DNA of 37,852 bases. Source: Nitrobacter sp. 62-13 (GTDB taxonomy: Bacteria > Pseudomonadota > Alphaproteobacteria > Rhizobiales > Xanthobacteraceae). The number at the start of each line of letters is the position of its first letter. Position 1 is the first letter of the stretch. The stretch lies in NCBI RefSeq assembly GCF_001896955.1, contig NZ_MKRN01000179.1, positions 3,381 through 41,232 of the forward strand. Reading direction: 5' to 3'. Both the position numbers and the translations under genes were made by a program. The notes beneath the pieces were generated by a model, which saw nothing but the letters and a program-made list of their open reading frames with translations, made no database searches and was not told the origin of the DNA. Below, piece by piece: positions 1-8,778 of this stretch.

Positions 1-942
1 AAGGCTCAGGCTGATATTGCTCAAGCTCCAGCGATTGCCGCGCTGCTGGTCGTCGACCACCAGCCTGCCGTTCTTCAGACCGATCTCATTCAGATTCTGT
101 CCGTCGAGCCCTGTCAGGCTGAGGCTGTCGAGCCAGTTCAATCCCGCCAAAAGCGTGCCGGCGTTGTTGTTGCGCCCCTCGGGCGTCACCGGCGCAGCGG
201 TCTGGGATTCGCTCGATTGAGCGGCCGGCTGTGACGGCGCAACATCGGAAGGGGCAATGCCGAACGGCGGCGGGGGCACGGATGGCCGCGCTGAGGCGAC
301 ACCCGTGGCAAGCGGTTTGGCGTTATCGCCCGCCGAAACGATAACCTGGCCGTCCGGTGTGATGCGGACCGCGAGTTCGGCATCGACCAGATTGAGACTT
401 TCGGCACGCAGTTGCCCGGTCAGAAGCGCCATGCCGGACAGTTTCACCTCGGCTTTCGGCGCGCTGGCGACGATCACGTGATCGCGGTCGCGGACGACGA
501 CGTCACGAACGCGAACCGCGATACGAATTCTGCCGGCGCGCTCGATCTGCGTGCCGCCGATTTCCACGGTGTTGCCGTGCCCGATGTTTTCCTCGATCGC
601 CGCAACGAGCCACGGCGTCATCATGTCGAGGTTGACGGGGCCTGCACCGAGACGCCACCAGAGCGCGCCAAAGCCGCCGGCGAATACGATCGCCAGTACA
701 CCAACGGTGATTGCGAGCCGTCTGACCCAGCGTTCGCCTGCCAGCCAGCTTTTGAACCGCCCTAGGCGATCGCCCAGCCTGTGAAATCCGGAATCCGAAC
801 GCGACAGCAACCTGCGCACGCGGCGGCTTTGGACCTCGTCGTGGTCCTCATTCCAGTCGGTATCTTCCCCTTGCGAGACTGGCCCTTGCGAGACTTGGTC
901 GCCGCCGCGCTTTGGTATTGGAATCGGCGTCTTCCTTGTCAT
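1..942 (-). CDS. AsmA/YhdP-like (DUF3971-type) envelope protein, N-terminal part
   Basis: Only the N-terminal 314 codons lie in the window; the reading frame runs off the left edge without a stop. The protein has a charged cytoplasmic tail of about 75 residues, one membrane segment (about 76-95, ITVGVLAIVFAGGFGALWW), and then a periplasmic region opening with NLDMMTPWLVAAIEENIGHG. Later it has regularly spaced beta-strand segments such as LNWLDSLSLTGLDGQNL. This layout matches the large AsmA-like proteins (YhdP/TamB superfamily), which are about 1000-1300 residues long and are linked to lipid transport between inner and outer membrane. It is divergent from bcp. The start is uncertain: the frame stays open upstream and another ATG at 1062 has a better Shine-Dalgarno (AAGGG), but the extra codons include two rare TTA codons, so I prefer 942. 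Family assignment is by pattern, not by search. Confidence 0.7.
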   Translation of the reverse strand, partial: MTRKTPIPIPKRGGDQVSQGPVSQGEDTDWNEDHDEVQSRRVRRLLSRSDSGFHRLGDRLGRFKSWLAGERWVRRLAITVGVLAIVFAGGFGALWWRLGAGPVNLDMMTPWLVAAIEENIGHGNTVEIGGTQIERAGRIRIAVRVRDVVVRDRDHVIVASAPKAEVKLSGMALLTGQLRAESLNLVDAELAVRITPDGQVIVSAGDNAKPLATGVASARPSVPPPPFGIAPSDVAPSQPAAQSSESQTAAPVTPEGRNNNAGTLLAGLNWLDSLSLTGLDGQNLNEIGLKNGRLVVDDQQRGNRWSLSNISLSL

Positions 943-1235
943 TGCCTCGTCGTGCCGGCCAGGACCGGAGCAGTCGCCGTCATCGGTCCGTGCGTCCCTC
1001 CCGGGCGAACGCTCCCGTAACGGCACGTGTGCCAATCCGCGATGTAACATGTCACGCGTCATCCGGCCCTTGATGATCGCCGAGCAGAAAGCGGGACGGA
1101 AAGTTCGTCGAATCCCTTGTAAACATACCCCGCGATCGGCGGAAATGCACAGCGACCACGACATGGCCGGGTCGCCATGGCATCTCCGGGAGTCGACCGG
1201 ATACTGAACGCGGGAAAGCGACGAAAGGAAGGCGT

Positions 1236-1871
1236 ATGTCCAAGAAGATACGCAAGAAATCCTCTAAGACAGCGGACCCCAAGCCTGCCCGCCCGACAAC
1301 CGACGGCCGAGCAAAACCAACCCGAAAAGCCTCGCCGTCGTCCAAGCCGGCAGCGCGCAAAAAGCCCGAAGTGCGGCCGGCGGCGTCACCGCCCGCACCT
1401 CATGCCTCAGAACTTGCGGAGGGCTCACGGGCGCCGCCATTCACCCTTCCCCGGGATGGCGGCGCTCGCGTTTCCCTCGCCGACTTCGTCGGAGGGAAAC
1501 TGGTGATCTTTTTCTATCCACGCGCCAATACGCCGGGCTGCACGCGAGAAGCGATGGATTTCACCCGTCTGTCGAAAGAGTTCGCGGCTTGCGGCACGAC
1601 GGTGCTGGGCGTATCGGCCGATCCGGTAAAAACGCAGGAATCGTTCCGAACCAAGCACAAGCTGGCCATTCCTCTCATGTCGGATGAAACGCACGCGATG
1701 CTGGAAGCCTATGGCGCGTGGGGCGAAAAATCCATGTACGGGAAGGCTTTCCTCGGCATCATTCGCACGACAGTTCTGGTGACTGCGGACGGCCGGATCG
1801 CCCGGATCTGGCGGCGGGTCAAGGTCGACGGGCACGCCGAAGAGGTGCTTGCAGCGGCGCGCGGCCTGTAA
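1236..1871 (+). CDS. bcp: peroxiredoxin, Bcp/PrxQ type, with Lys/Pro-rich N-terminal extension
   Basis: A thiol peroxidase of the AhpC/TSA family that would reduce hydrogen and organic peroxides in the cytoplasm. The thioredoxin-fold domain spans about residues 58-211. The peroxidatic cysteine is C102 in the motif YPRANTPGCT. Typical Bcp proteins have a resolving cysteine five residues later (GCTxxxC), but here that position is Met107, so this is a 1-Cys type or uses another cysteine such as C119. Residues 1-55 are an extension rich in Lys, Pro, Ala and Arg with no signal peptide character; canonical Bcp is about 155 residues, so this one is about 55 longer. The start has a strong Shine-Dalgarno (AAGGAAGG). 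It is transcribed toward the M23 peptidase gene but separated from it by about 100 bases. Confidence 0.9.
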   Translation: MSKKIRKKSSKTADPKPARPTTDGRAKPTRKASPSSKPAARKKPEVRPAASPPAPHASELAEGSRAPPFTLPRDGGARVSLADFVGGKLVIFFYPRANTPGCTREAMDFTRLSKEFAACGTTVLGVSADPVKTQESFRTKHKLAIPLMSDETHAMLEAYGAWGEKSMYGKAFLGIIRTTVLVTADGRIARIWRRVKVDGHAEEVLAAARGL

Positions 1872-1970
1872 CAGCGCACCATCATTTTCCGAAAATTAAC
1901 CATGAACGGTTCAAATCAGCCTCGAAGTTGAGCCGACTGGAACCTGATTCAGGCCGGCGCGGGAGTGCCG

Positions 1971-3302
1971 ATGTCGTACCGTTCCAGTCAGTATGCCGAG
2001 TCCTCGCAGCATCGCGCGCACGATCATCACCGACACCCGTCTCGCCAGGCAGCGTCTGCCGCCTCGTCGTCGAGGGAGAAGGAAACCCAGCGCGGTTACA
2101 CCCTTGCCCATGCCGGCAGGCAGGTCCGATTCGGGCCCGTGGTGTTCTGGATCGTCGTGGGAACCGTCACCCTGCTCGGAATCTGGTCCGCGGCCACCGC
2201 GACCTACTTTGCATTCCGCGACGATGTGCTGACACGGCTCATCGCGCGCCAGGCCGACATGCAATACGCCTATGAAGACCGTATTGCCGAATTGCGCGCG
2301 CGTGTCGATCGCACCACGAGTCGTCAATTGCTCGATCAGGAACAGTTCGACAGAAAGCTTGAAGAGATCGTGCGTCGTCAGGCCGTGCTTGAATCCCGCG
2401 CAGCCGCCCTGAGCGCCTTGCCGGATGTTTCAACAACAGGCTCGATCAAGGGAACGCTCCGGAAGACGGAAAAGGACGCCGATGCAGGCTCGCCGGGATC
2501 CGCAAAACCCACCCCGATCAACGATACCGCCACCGTCGACGCGCCGTCCGACCTTCGCAAGAGGCCGGTGCGTTTCGAGAAAACCACAGGCCAGGTCAAC
2601 AAGCTGATGCGGCTTGAATCGTCGCTCGATCGCGTCGAGAGCCGTCAGGTCGCGGAACTGAATGCGGCTGAAAATCGCATGGAATCGCGGGTGCGCCGGT
2701 TGCGTGGGGTGTTCTCCGATCTCGGACTCAGCATGGCGAAGATGGAAGCCGCAGCGCCGCGCTCTGGCACCGGCGGTCCTTATGTTCCCGTCAAGCTGCG
2801 GTCTGATGCGGATTCGTTCGAGCGCCAGCTCACCCGTGTCAACCTGACCCGGGCGCAGATCGACCGCCTCAACGGCGCTCTCGCCCTCGTTCCCTATCGC
2901 AAGCCGGTGGTCGGCGAGATCGAATTCACCTCCGGCTTCGGCGTGCGCGTCGATCCGTTCGTCGGGCGTCCGGCGATGCACACCGGTCTCGATTTCCGCG
3001 CGGCGATGGGAGATCCCGTGCGCGCGACGGCGAACGGAAAGGTCGTCTCCGCCGGTTGGGGCGGCGGCTATGGGCGAATGGTCGAGATCGATCACGGCAA
3101 CGGCCTGTCGACCCGTTACGGTCACCTCTCCGCGATCAACGTCAGCGTCGGCCAATCCGTCAAGATCGGGCAAGTGGTTGGCGAAGTCGGATCGACCGGG
3201 CGCTCGACGGGCCCTCACCTGCACTACGAAACGCGGATCGACGGGGAAGCTGTGGATCCCCAGAAATTTCTCCGGGCCGGCATGCGGCTGAACGAGGGTT
3301 AG
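1971..3302 (+). CDS. M23 family metallopeptidase (murein endopeptidase), membrane-anchored
   Basis: A 443-residue peptidoglycan DD-endopeptidase candidate. A His/Ser-rich cytoplasmic tail (about 1-45) is followed by one membrane segment (about 52-78, with VVFWIVVGTVTLLGIW). A long periplasmic coiled coil follows (about 85-150 and 200-260, with heptad-like DRIAELRARVDR), then the M23/LytM domain (about 315-440). The zinc-binding motifs look intact: MHTGLDF (His and Asp ligands) and GPHLHYE (catalytic and ligand His). It should therefore be an active hydrolase, unlike degenerate EnvC/NlpD-type activators. I choose ATG 1971 because GGGAG sits five bases before it; the GTG at 1965 lies inside that site. 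No clear cotranscribed partner. Confidence 0.92.
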   Translation: MSYRSSQYAESSQHRAHDHHRHPSRQAASAASSSREKETQRGYTLAHAGRQVRFGPVVFWIVVGTVTLLGIWSAATATYFAFRDDVLTRLIARQADMQYAYEDRIAELRARVDRTTSRQLLDQEQFDRKLEEIVRRQAVLESRAAALSALPDVSTTGSIKGTLRKTEKDADAGSPGSAKPTPINDTATVDAPSDLRKRPVRFEKTTGQVNKLMRLESSLDRVESRQVAELNAAENRMESRVRRLRGVFSDLGLSMAKMEAAAPRSGTGGPYVPVKLRSDADSFERQLTRVNLTRAQIDRLNGALALVPYRKPVVGEIEFTSGFGVRVDPFVGRPAMHTGLDFRAAMGDPVRATANGKVVSAGWGGGYGRMVEIDHGNGLSTRYGHLSAINVSVGQSVKIGQVVGEVGSTGRSTGPHLHYETRIDGEAVDPQKFLRAGMRLNEG

Positions 3303-3506
3303 TCGGGAACGACCAGGCCCCGCCTCGTCTGAAGGCCTCAAAGCGGTATCGCGCGGGGCTTTTCGCGATTTCCGAGCATGCCCGCAAGCCTGTGCATCTC
3401 CCCGTTTGTGCTTGCAGATTCGAGCCGCCATGGGCATACCGCGGAAACAATTCGCTGGTCCGTGACTTAACCCGATGTCCTCCGTGATACAGAGGCGGAA
3501 CGAGAA

Positions 3507-3728
3507 ATGACCGACCGACCCGCCCAGAGACCTGACCGGATCGATGCGAAGACCAGCAAGACGGTCGCCGACGCGATCGGCGTGCGGCTGCGGACCGATG
3601 TCCCGGCGGAGATGACGGAACTTCCCGTCCGACTCCAGATTCTGCTGGACCAACTGCGCGCGCAAGACGCCACAGCCGAGGAGGCTTCCCGCCCACCTCC
3701 CGTTTCCGGCATTTCAAACTGGTCGTAA
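3507..3728 (+). CDS. small protein, possible NepR-like anti-sigma factor
   Basis: A 73-residue soluble protein with no signal or membrane segment. Its centre reads AIGVRLR, nine residues, then LPVRLQILLDQL. This resembles the two-helix core of NepR anti-sigma factors (IGxxLR, about ten residues, then a VPDRF-LLxxL-type helix), which sequester EcfG in the alphaproteobacterial general stress response. The resemblance is by eye and the spacer is about one residue shorter than I expect. No ecfG, phyR or histidine kinase gene is nearby, so if real this is an orphan paralogue. The Shine-Dalgarno GAGG precedes the ATG at about 12 bases. It lies between the M23 peptidase and the ABC-F ATPase. The alternative is simply a conserved hypothetical protein. 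Confidence 0.55.
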   Translation: MTDRPAQRPDRIDAKTSKTVADAIGVRLRTDVPAEMTELPVRLQILLDQLRAQDATAEEASRPPPVSGISNWS

Positions 3729-3801
3729 GTTCGATCAGGCCCCTCGGCGCGAATGACCACAAACAGGTTGCGTTTGGCTGGCATAGCGGTGAAAAGCCAG
3801 C

Positions 3802-5682
3802 ATGCTTTCCCTCACCGATATTTCGATCCGCATTGCCGGACGGCTTCTGATCGACCACAGTTCCGTACAGATCGTGCCCGGCGCGCGCGTCGGCTTTGTC
3901 GGGCGTAATGGCGTCGGCAAATCCACCCTGTTCCATGCGATTCGCGGCGAACTCCCGACGGAAACCGGCACCATCGCCATTCCGCCGCGCTGGCGCATCG
4001 GCAGCCTTGCACAAGAAGCTCCCGACGGCCCCGAGAGCCTGATCGAGGTCGTGCTGAAGGCCGACGTCGAACGCCATGCGCTACTGCGCGAGGCGGAAAC
4101 CGCGCACGATCCGGGCCGAATCGCGGACATCCAGACCCGTCTCGTCGATATCGACGCCCATTCCGCTCCGGCGCGCGCGGCGTCGATCCTGAGCGGTCTC
4201 GGATTCTCGACCGCGGATCAGGCCCGGCCCTGCGCGGAATTCTCGGGCGGCTGGCGCATGCGCGTCGCGCTCGCGGCGACGCTCTTTGCCGCGCCCGACC
4301 TGCTGTTGCTGGACGAGCCGACCAACTACCTCGACCTCGAAGGGACGCTCTGGCTGGAAGACCACCTTGCGCACTACCCGCGCACGGTCATCATCATCAG
4401 CCACGACCGCGACCTGCTCGACACGTCCGTCGATCAGATTCTGCATCTCGATCGCGGCAAGCTCACCCTCTACAAGGGCACTTATTCCTCCTTCGAGGAC
4501 CAGCGCGCCACCCGCGAGCTGCTCGACGCCAAGCACGCCAGGCGGCAGGCCGACGAACGCAAGCGGCTTCAGGCCTTCGTCGACCGCTTCAAGGCCAAGG
4601 CCTCGAAGGCGCGTCAGGCGCAATCCCGCGTGAAGATGCTCGAACGCATGAAGCCGGTGACCGCGCTGGTCACGCAGGACGTGCGCGAGATTTCGTTTCC
4701 CGCACCCGACAAGCTGCTATCGCCCCCGATCATCGCCGTCGACGACGCCGTCGTCGGCTACGATCCCGAAGCGCCAGTTCTCAAACGCGTGACCTTGCGG
4801 ATCGACGAAGACGATCGCATCGCCCTGCTCGGCGCCAACGGCAACGGCAAATCCACTCTCGTCAAACTGCTCGCGGGAAAGCTGCAGCCATTTGACGGCA
4901 AGGTGGTGCGCGCCGACAAGCTGTCGATCGGCTACTTCGCCCAGCATCAGACCGACGAACTGGACCTCGACGGCTCGCCCTACGATCATGTGCGCCGGCT
5001 GATGCAAGGCGCGCCGGAAACGAAGATTCGCGCCCGCGTCGGCGCTATCGGCTTTTCCGGCAAGGCGGGAGACACCCTCGTGAGAAGCCTCTCGGGCGGC
5101 GAGAAGGCGCGCTTGCTGCTCGGGCTTGCGACATTCTTCGCGCCGAACATGATTATTCTCGACGAGCCGACCAATCACCTCGACATCGACAGCCGTGCCG
5201 CGCTCGCCGAAGCCATCAACGAATTTCCGGGCGCCGTCATCATGGTCTCGCACGACCGCTACCTGATCGAAGCCTGCGCCGACCGGCTGTGGGTGGTCGC
5301 CGACCGCACCGTCACTCCTTACGACGGGGACCTCGACGATTACCGCCGCGCGGTTCTGTCGGCGCGCGGCCTGCGCATGAGCGGCCGCGACCGCGGATCA
5401 TCGGCCGAGCGCGACGACGGCCGCGAGAAGCCGAAACGCGACAAGATCGAAAGACGCACGCCCCTCAAACAGAAGATCGCTGACGCCGAAGCCGAGATCG
5501 AGCGGATCACCGGCATCATCGCCAAAATCGACGTCGCCCTGGCCTTGCCGGACCTGTTCAAGCGCGACCCCAAACAGGCAGCGCAACTGGGCAAGGCGCG
5601 GGCGAGCGCAGCCAGCGCCTTGCAACGCGCCGAAGAGAAATGGCTGGAGGCCAGCGCGTCGTACGACGAAGCGACGAGTTAG
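3802..5682 (+). CDS. ABC-F family ATPase (Uup/YheS-like)
   Basis: A 626-residue soluble protein with two ABC nucleotide-binding domains and no membrane segments, typical of ABC-F ribosome-associated translation factors rather than transporters. Walker A motifs are GRNGVGKST (about 34-42) and GANGNGKST (about 344-352). Signature motifs are SGGWRMR and SGGEKAR, and Walker B motifs are LLLDEPTNYLD and IILDEPTNHLD. Between the domains is the charged linker (P-site tRNA interaction motif) with KHARRQADERKRLQAF. The C-terminal 90 residues form a coiled coil (KQKIADAEAEIERITGIIAKID), as in Uup and YheS. The family acts on ribosomes with empty or problematic E sites; the exact subfamily (Uup or YheS) is not decided here. 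It converges with the lipoprotein gene on the other strand. Confidence 0.93.
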   Translation: MLSLTDISIRIAGRLLIDHSSVQIVPGARVGFVGRNGVGKSTLFHAIRGELPTETGTIAIPPRWRIGSLAQEAPDGPESLIEVVLKADVERHALLREAETAHDPGRIADIQTRLVDIDAHSAPARAASILSGLGFSTADQARPCAEFSGGWRMRVALAATLFAAPDLLLLDEPTNYLDLEGTLWLEDHLAHYPRTVIIISHDRDLLDTSVDQILHLDRGKLTLYKGTYSSFEDQRATRELLDAKHARRQADERKRLQAFVDRFKAKASKARQAQSRVKMLERMKPVTALVTQDVREISFPAPDKLLSPPIIAVDDAVVGYDPEAPVLKRVTLRIDEDDRIALLGANGNGKSTLVKLLAGKLQPFDGKVVRADKLSIGYFAQHQTDELDLDGSPYDHVRRLMQGAPETKIRARVGAIGFSGKAGDTLVRSLSGGEKARLLLGLATFFAPNMIILDEPTNHLDIDSRAALAEAINEFPGAVIMVSHDRYLIEACADRLWVVADRTVTPYDGDLDDYRRAVLSARGLRMSGRDRGSSAERDDGREKPKRDKIERRTPLKQKIADAEAEIERITGIIAKIDVALALPDLFKRDPKQAAQLGKARASAASALQRAEEKWLEASASYDEATS

Positions 5683-5737
5683 CGTTTCGAGCAAAACATA
5701 ACGGAAAGGCTGGGACGGAAGCCCGCCGCGGCGAATT

Positions 5738-6319
5738 TCAGGTCGCTGCGCCCTTTTTCTTTTTCGCCCGACGCTCCGGCTTCGGTGGCGCGACCGGTTC
5801 CGGCGCTCTTTCGATCGAGGACAGACGCCCCGCCGTAAAGGTGTAGATTCCGGCGCGAGGCCCGTGCAGGAAAGTCAACACCGCAACACGATCGCCGTGC
5901 GGATTGTTGGAAAGACTGACATTGTCCGGCGCGCCGATCCCGCGCGTCACGTCGCATTCGGTGTGACCCAGCGCCACCGTTCCCGTTACGGGCGGCGTGG
6001 CCGCCGTCGTTGTCGGCTCCCCTGCCGCGCTGTTGGAAAGCGCGCTGGATTCGCCCGCGCCGATCGGCGGCGCCATGCCCGGACAAAGGCCGTCCGCGCT
6101 GATGAGGTCGTCCGGCGTCACCGGCTTGTTCGGCGTCAGCGGCGGCGTTTCGATCGAGACGTTCTTGATGAACAGCCTGCCGGATCGCGAAAACCAGTCC
6201 GCATCCTTGGACAGCAGGTCGGACGACAACATGTCCGATGCGCTGCCGCAGCCGGTGACGAGCGGCGCCACGAAAAGCAACGACATCAAGGCCCTTCGGC
6301 GAAATCTGGGCTGTCTCAC
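5738..6319 (-). CDS. outer membrane lipoprotein, possible BamE/SmpA-like domain
   Basis: A predicted lipoprotein of 193 residues. Starting at GTG 6319 gives a textbook lipoprotein signal: an Arg-rich n-region (RQPRFRRR), a hydrophobic core (ALMSLLFVAPL) and the lipobox VTGC with C24 as the lipidated residue. Upstream in-frame ATGs would only add a hydrophilic stretch before the signal, so I reject them. The middle is low-complexity (Ala, Thr, Pro). The C-terminal part contains GHTECDVTRGIGAPDNV followed by VLTFLHGPRAGIYTFTAGRLSSIE, which resembles the G-x-T-xxxV-xxxLGxP pattern and strand of BamE/SmpA-type small outer membrane lipoproteins. It ends in a Lys-rich tail. It is downstream of holC on the same strand after a 134-base gap. 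BamE-like is an inference; lipoprotein is well supported. Confidence 0.8.
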   Translation of the reverse strand: MRQPRFRRRALMSLLFVAPLVTGCGSASDMLSSDLLSKDADWFSRSGRLFIKNVSIETPPLTPNKPVTPDDLISADGLCPGMAPPIGAGESSALSNSAAGEPTTTAATPPVTGTVALGHTECDVTRGIGAPDNVSLSNNPHGDRVAVLTFLHGPRAGIYTFTAGRLSSIERAPEPVAPPKPERRAKKKKGAAT

Positions 6320-6431
6320 GATGAACTCTGTTCCCAACCGATCCTGGAGACTCGTCCGAACACCAATTTGAGGCATGACCATGGCTGGCCCACAGCCAAT
6401 ATCAGAAAGCCTCAAATATTAATAAATTACA

Positions 6432-6453
6432 ATATATATCGACATATATATCG
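6432..6453. repeat. two tandem 10-bp AT-rich direct repeats
   Basis: ATATATATCG occurs at 6432-6441 and again at 6444-6453, a period of 12 bases, directly after the holC stop codon. The surrounding 40 bases are almost pure A/T in a GC-rich chromosome. On the minus strand this lies about 115 bases before the lipoprotein start and could hold its promoter, but no clear -35/-10 pair is evident. Confidence 0.7.
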
Positions 6454-6906
6454 CTATTGGCGGCGCTGCCAGCGTCCCCGTTCGTCCGCCTGCCAGTAAG
6501 TCACGTCGAATCCGCGCGACTTGCATTCGGCCCATACGGTTCGCGCCGCCTCCAGGGCGACGCCGTCGTCGCCGTCGAAGACCAGCACCAGCCGCTCATA
6601 GGCTTCCGGGCTCTCCGGCAGCGGCGCATTATCGATCAGAAACATGACGGTTGCCCGGTTGGGATTGTGTCCGTCTATTGTCAGTACGATTGGTTGCTCG
6701 CTTGCATCCTTGATCCGCCAGGTTGCATGCGGCAGAAACGAATCGTCGCGATAGGTCCACAGGTGCGCGTCGAGCGCATCGGCGCGCTCCTCGGACGTTG
6801 TATGCACGACAGCCCGCCAGCCGCGCTCGAAGGTCTTTTCGAGCAGCGGCGGCAGAACGTTTTCAAGCGACATGTTCTGCAAATGATAGAACAGGACCTC
6901 GGTCAT
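6454..6906 (-). CDS. holC: DNA polymerase III chi subunit
   Basis: A 150-residue protein matching HolC (chi), the clamp-loader-associated subunit that links the replisome to single-strand binding protein. The N-terminal pattern [30 protein letters not shown] is typical, followed by [21 protein letters not shown] (the conserved LD..LWT-x-DDSFLPH motif) and FLIDNAPLP further on. Its length is close to the family norm of about 145-150. Its ATG overlaps the pepA stop (ATGA, 6903-6906), so translation is coupled to pepA; a pepA-holC pair is a common arrangement in proteobacteria. Confidence 0.95.
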   Translation of the reverse strand: MTEVLFYHLQNMSLENVLPPLLEKTFERGWRAVVHTTSEERADALDAHLWTYRDDSFLPHATWRIKDASEQPIVLTIDGHNPNRATVMFLIDNAPLPESPEAYERLVLVFDGDDGVALEAARTVWAECKSRGFDVTYWQADERGRWQRRQ

Positions 6907-8408
6907 CGCCGCGCTTCGTAGTACTCCGCAACCAGCCGGTCCAGGAGGCGGACGCCGAACCCGGAGCCCCAGCTCTGATTGATGTCGGATTTCGCAGCGC
7001 CCATCGCAGTTCCCGCTATGTCGAGATGCGCCCATGGCGTGTTGTCGACGAACCGCTGCAGAAATTGCGCCGCTGTGATCGAGCCGCCGAAGCGACCGCC
7101 GATGTTCTTCATGTCTGCGAACCTGGAGTCGATCAGCTTGTCGTATTCGGGCGCAAGCGGCATGCGCCAGACCCGCTCGCCGGTCTCGAGACCGACTTTG
7201 GTCAGCCGTTCCGACAGTTCGTCGTTATTGGAGAACAGTCCTGCATGTTCGGTGCCGAGCGCAACCATGATCGCACCGGTCAGGGTCGCGAGGTCGACCA
7301 TGATCTTCGGCTTGAATTTTTTCGCGACGTACCAGAGCACGTCGGCGAGAACCAGCCGGCCTTCCGCATCGGTATTGATGACCTCGATGGTCTGGCCCGA
7401 CATCGAGGTCACGATATCGCCGGGCCGCTGCGCATTGCCGTCGGGCATGTTCTCGACGAGACCGATCGCGCCGACGACGTTGACCTTCGCCTTGCGTGTC
7501 GCGAGCGCATGCATCAACCCGACGACGCAGGCCGCGCCGCCCATGTCGCCCTTCATCTCCTCCATATTGGAGGCCGGCTTGATCGAAATGCCCCCGGTAT
7601 CGAAGCAGACGCCCTTGCCGACGAAGGCGACCGGCGGCTCGCCCTTCCTGCCGCCGTTCCAGCGCATGACCACCGTCCGGCTGGATCGCGTCGACCCCTG
7701 CCCGACGCCCAGCAGCGCGCCCATGCCGAGCTTGGTCATCGCCTTGATGTCGAGGACGTTGATTCCGACGCCGACCGTACGCAGCCGGCTGGCGCGACGC
7801 GCGAATTCCTCGGGATAAAGCACGTTCGGCGGCTCGTTCACGAGATCGCGCGCGATGATGACGCCGTCGACAACGTGATTGGCCGGAGCGAACGCCTTCT
7901 TGGCAGCGGCAACATCGGCGACCGCGATCGACACGTCGGCACGCAGCGCCGCCGTGTCGTCGCCGTCTTTCTTTTTGGTCTTGTAGCGATCGAATTTGTA
8001 GGCGCGCAACCGAATGCCAGAACCCAGCGACGCCGACTGATCAGGACTCATTGCTGCCGACGGCAATTCGGCAATGACCGTCACGGCGCCACTGTCGCCA
8101 TGAATCTTTCCGGCGAGGACGCCGCCGAACTTGAGGAAATCGCTGTCCTTGAGGGCGGACGCCTTGCCGGCACCGACGACGATCAGCCGATCAACCTTGA
8201 GGCCCTGCGGCGCGAGGATATCGAGGGTCGCGGCGCTTTTGCCCTTGAACCGATTGGCCGCCGCGGCTCGTTTGACGATTGCGGCCGATGGCCCGAGAGC
8301 CTTGCTCGCGGCGTGACCGAATTTCAGAGTCTCGTCGCAGAACACCACGAGGATACCGCGCGGCGCGGCCGAAAACGGAACAAAGCCGACCTTAACGGCG
8401 TCGGGCAT
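6903..8408 (-). CDS. pepA: leucyl (cytosol) aminopeptidase, M17 family
   Basis: A 501-residue hexameric, two-metal aminopeptidase that removes N-terminal residues from peptides. In some bacteria PepA also binds DNA. The N-terminal macro-like domain (about 1-170) is followed by the catalytic domain. Metal and catalytic residues are all present: K265 and D270 in [11 protein letters not shown]277, D288 in MKGDMGG, and D347, E349 and R351 in the family signature NTDAEGRL. Length matches E. coli PepA (503). The start is ATG 8408 with GGAGG eight bases upstream; a TTG three bases earlier is possible. It is divergent from lptF and cotranscribed with holC. Confidence 0.96.
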   Translation of the reverse strand: MPDAVKVGFVPFSAAPRGILVVFCDETLKFGHAASKALGPSAAIVKRAAAANRFKGKSAATLDILAPQGLKVDRLIVVGAGKASALKDSDFLKFGGVLAGKIHGDSGAVTVIAELPSAAMSPDQSASLGSGIRLRAYKFDRYKTKKKDGDDTAALRADVSIAVADVAAAKKAFAPANHVVDGVIIARDLVNEPPNVLYPEEFARRASRLRTVGVGINVLDIKAMTKLGMGALLGVGQGSTRSSRTVVMRWNGGRKGEPPVAFVGKGVCFDTGGISIKPASNMEEMKGDMGGAACVVGLMHALATRKAKVNVVGAIGLVENMPDGNAQRPGDIVTSMSGQTIEVINTDAEGRLVLADVLWYVAKKFKPKIMVDLATLTGAIMVALGTEHAGLFSNNDELSERLTKVGLETGERVWRMPLAPEYDKLIDSRFADMKNIGGRFGGSITAAQFLQRFVDNTPWAHLDIAGTAMGAAKSDINQSWGSGFGVRLLDRLVAEYYEARR

Positions 8409-8778
8409 CAAAAAATCCTCCAGAAATTCAGGGGCGGCGCAGCGTCGAAAACCGGCTGGCTTGTGAAGGGCCGACTATGACCTGTCAAAGGCAACGCTGC
8501 CAAGGGTCCGCGATCCCGGATCAGCCATCCGCAGCCGTACTGGCTTCCAAATCCGCTCTCGGGCGCATGGAGGTCCCGCGGTCGTGACAGCAAGGTCACA
8601 TAGCTGGAATTTAACCATAATCGATGCCCATTGAGGCCCGGCCATTTTGTTGACAGATCAAAGGGATGGTACTGAAGGGCGAGTCAGGTAAAACATTGCC
8701 GGGGCTTGGGGCAGGCCTCCACTGGAATCGGGCGCGGCCGGTTATTCCGATCCGGAGGACGGGGGATCGTTCAGACCG
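8409..8778. other. divergent intergenic region pepA/lptF, 370 bases
   Basis: This gap must hold promoters for pepA (minus) and the lptF operon (plus). There is a TTGACA at 8650-8655 on the plus strand, but no good -10 hexamer 16-18 bases after it. I see no RNA gene, repeat or convincing small gene in the gap. Confidence 0.5.

Noticed and set aside
3317-3359. GCCCCGC/GCGGGGC inverted repeat followed by TTTT after the M23 gene
   Set aside because: The loop is about 29 bases long, so the stem is weak as a terminator; kept only as a note.
6723-8480. A 585-codon open frame on the plus strand opposite pepA and holC
   Set aside because: It is a shadow of high-GC coding DNA on the other strand; composition is Arg/Asp/His-heavy and pepA has every catalytic residue.
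8650-8678. TTGACA upstream of lptF as a promoter
   Set aside because: No acceptable -10 hexamer at 16-18 bases spacing.
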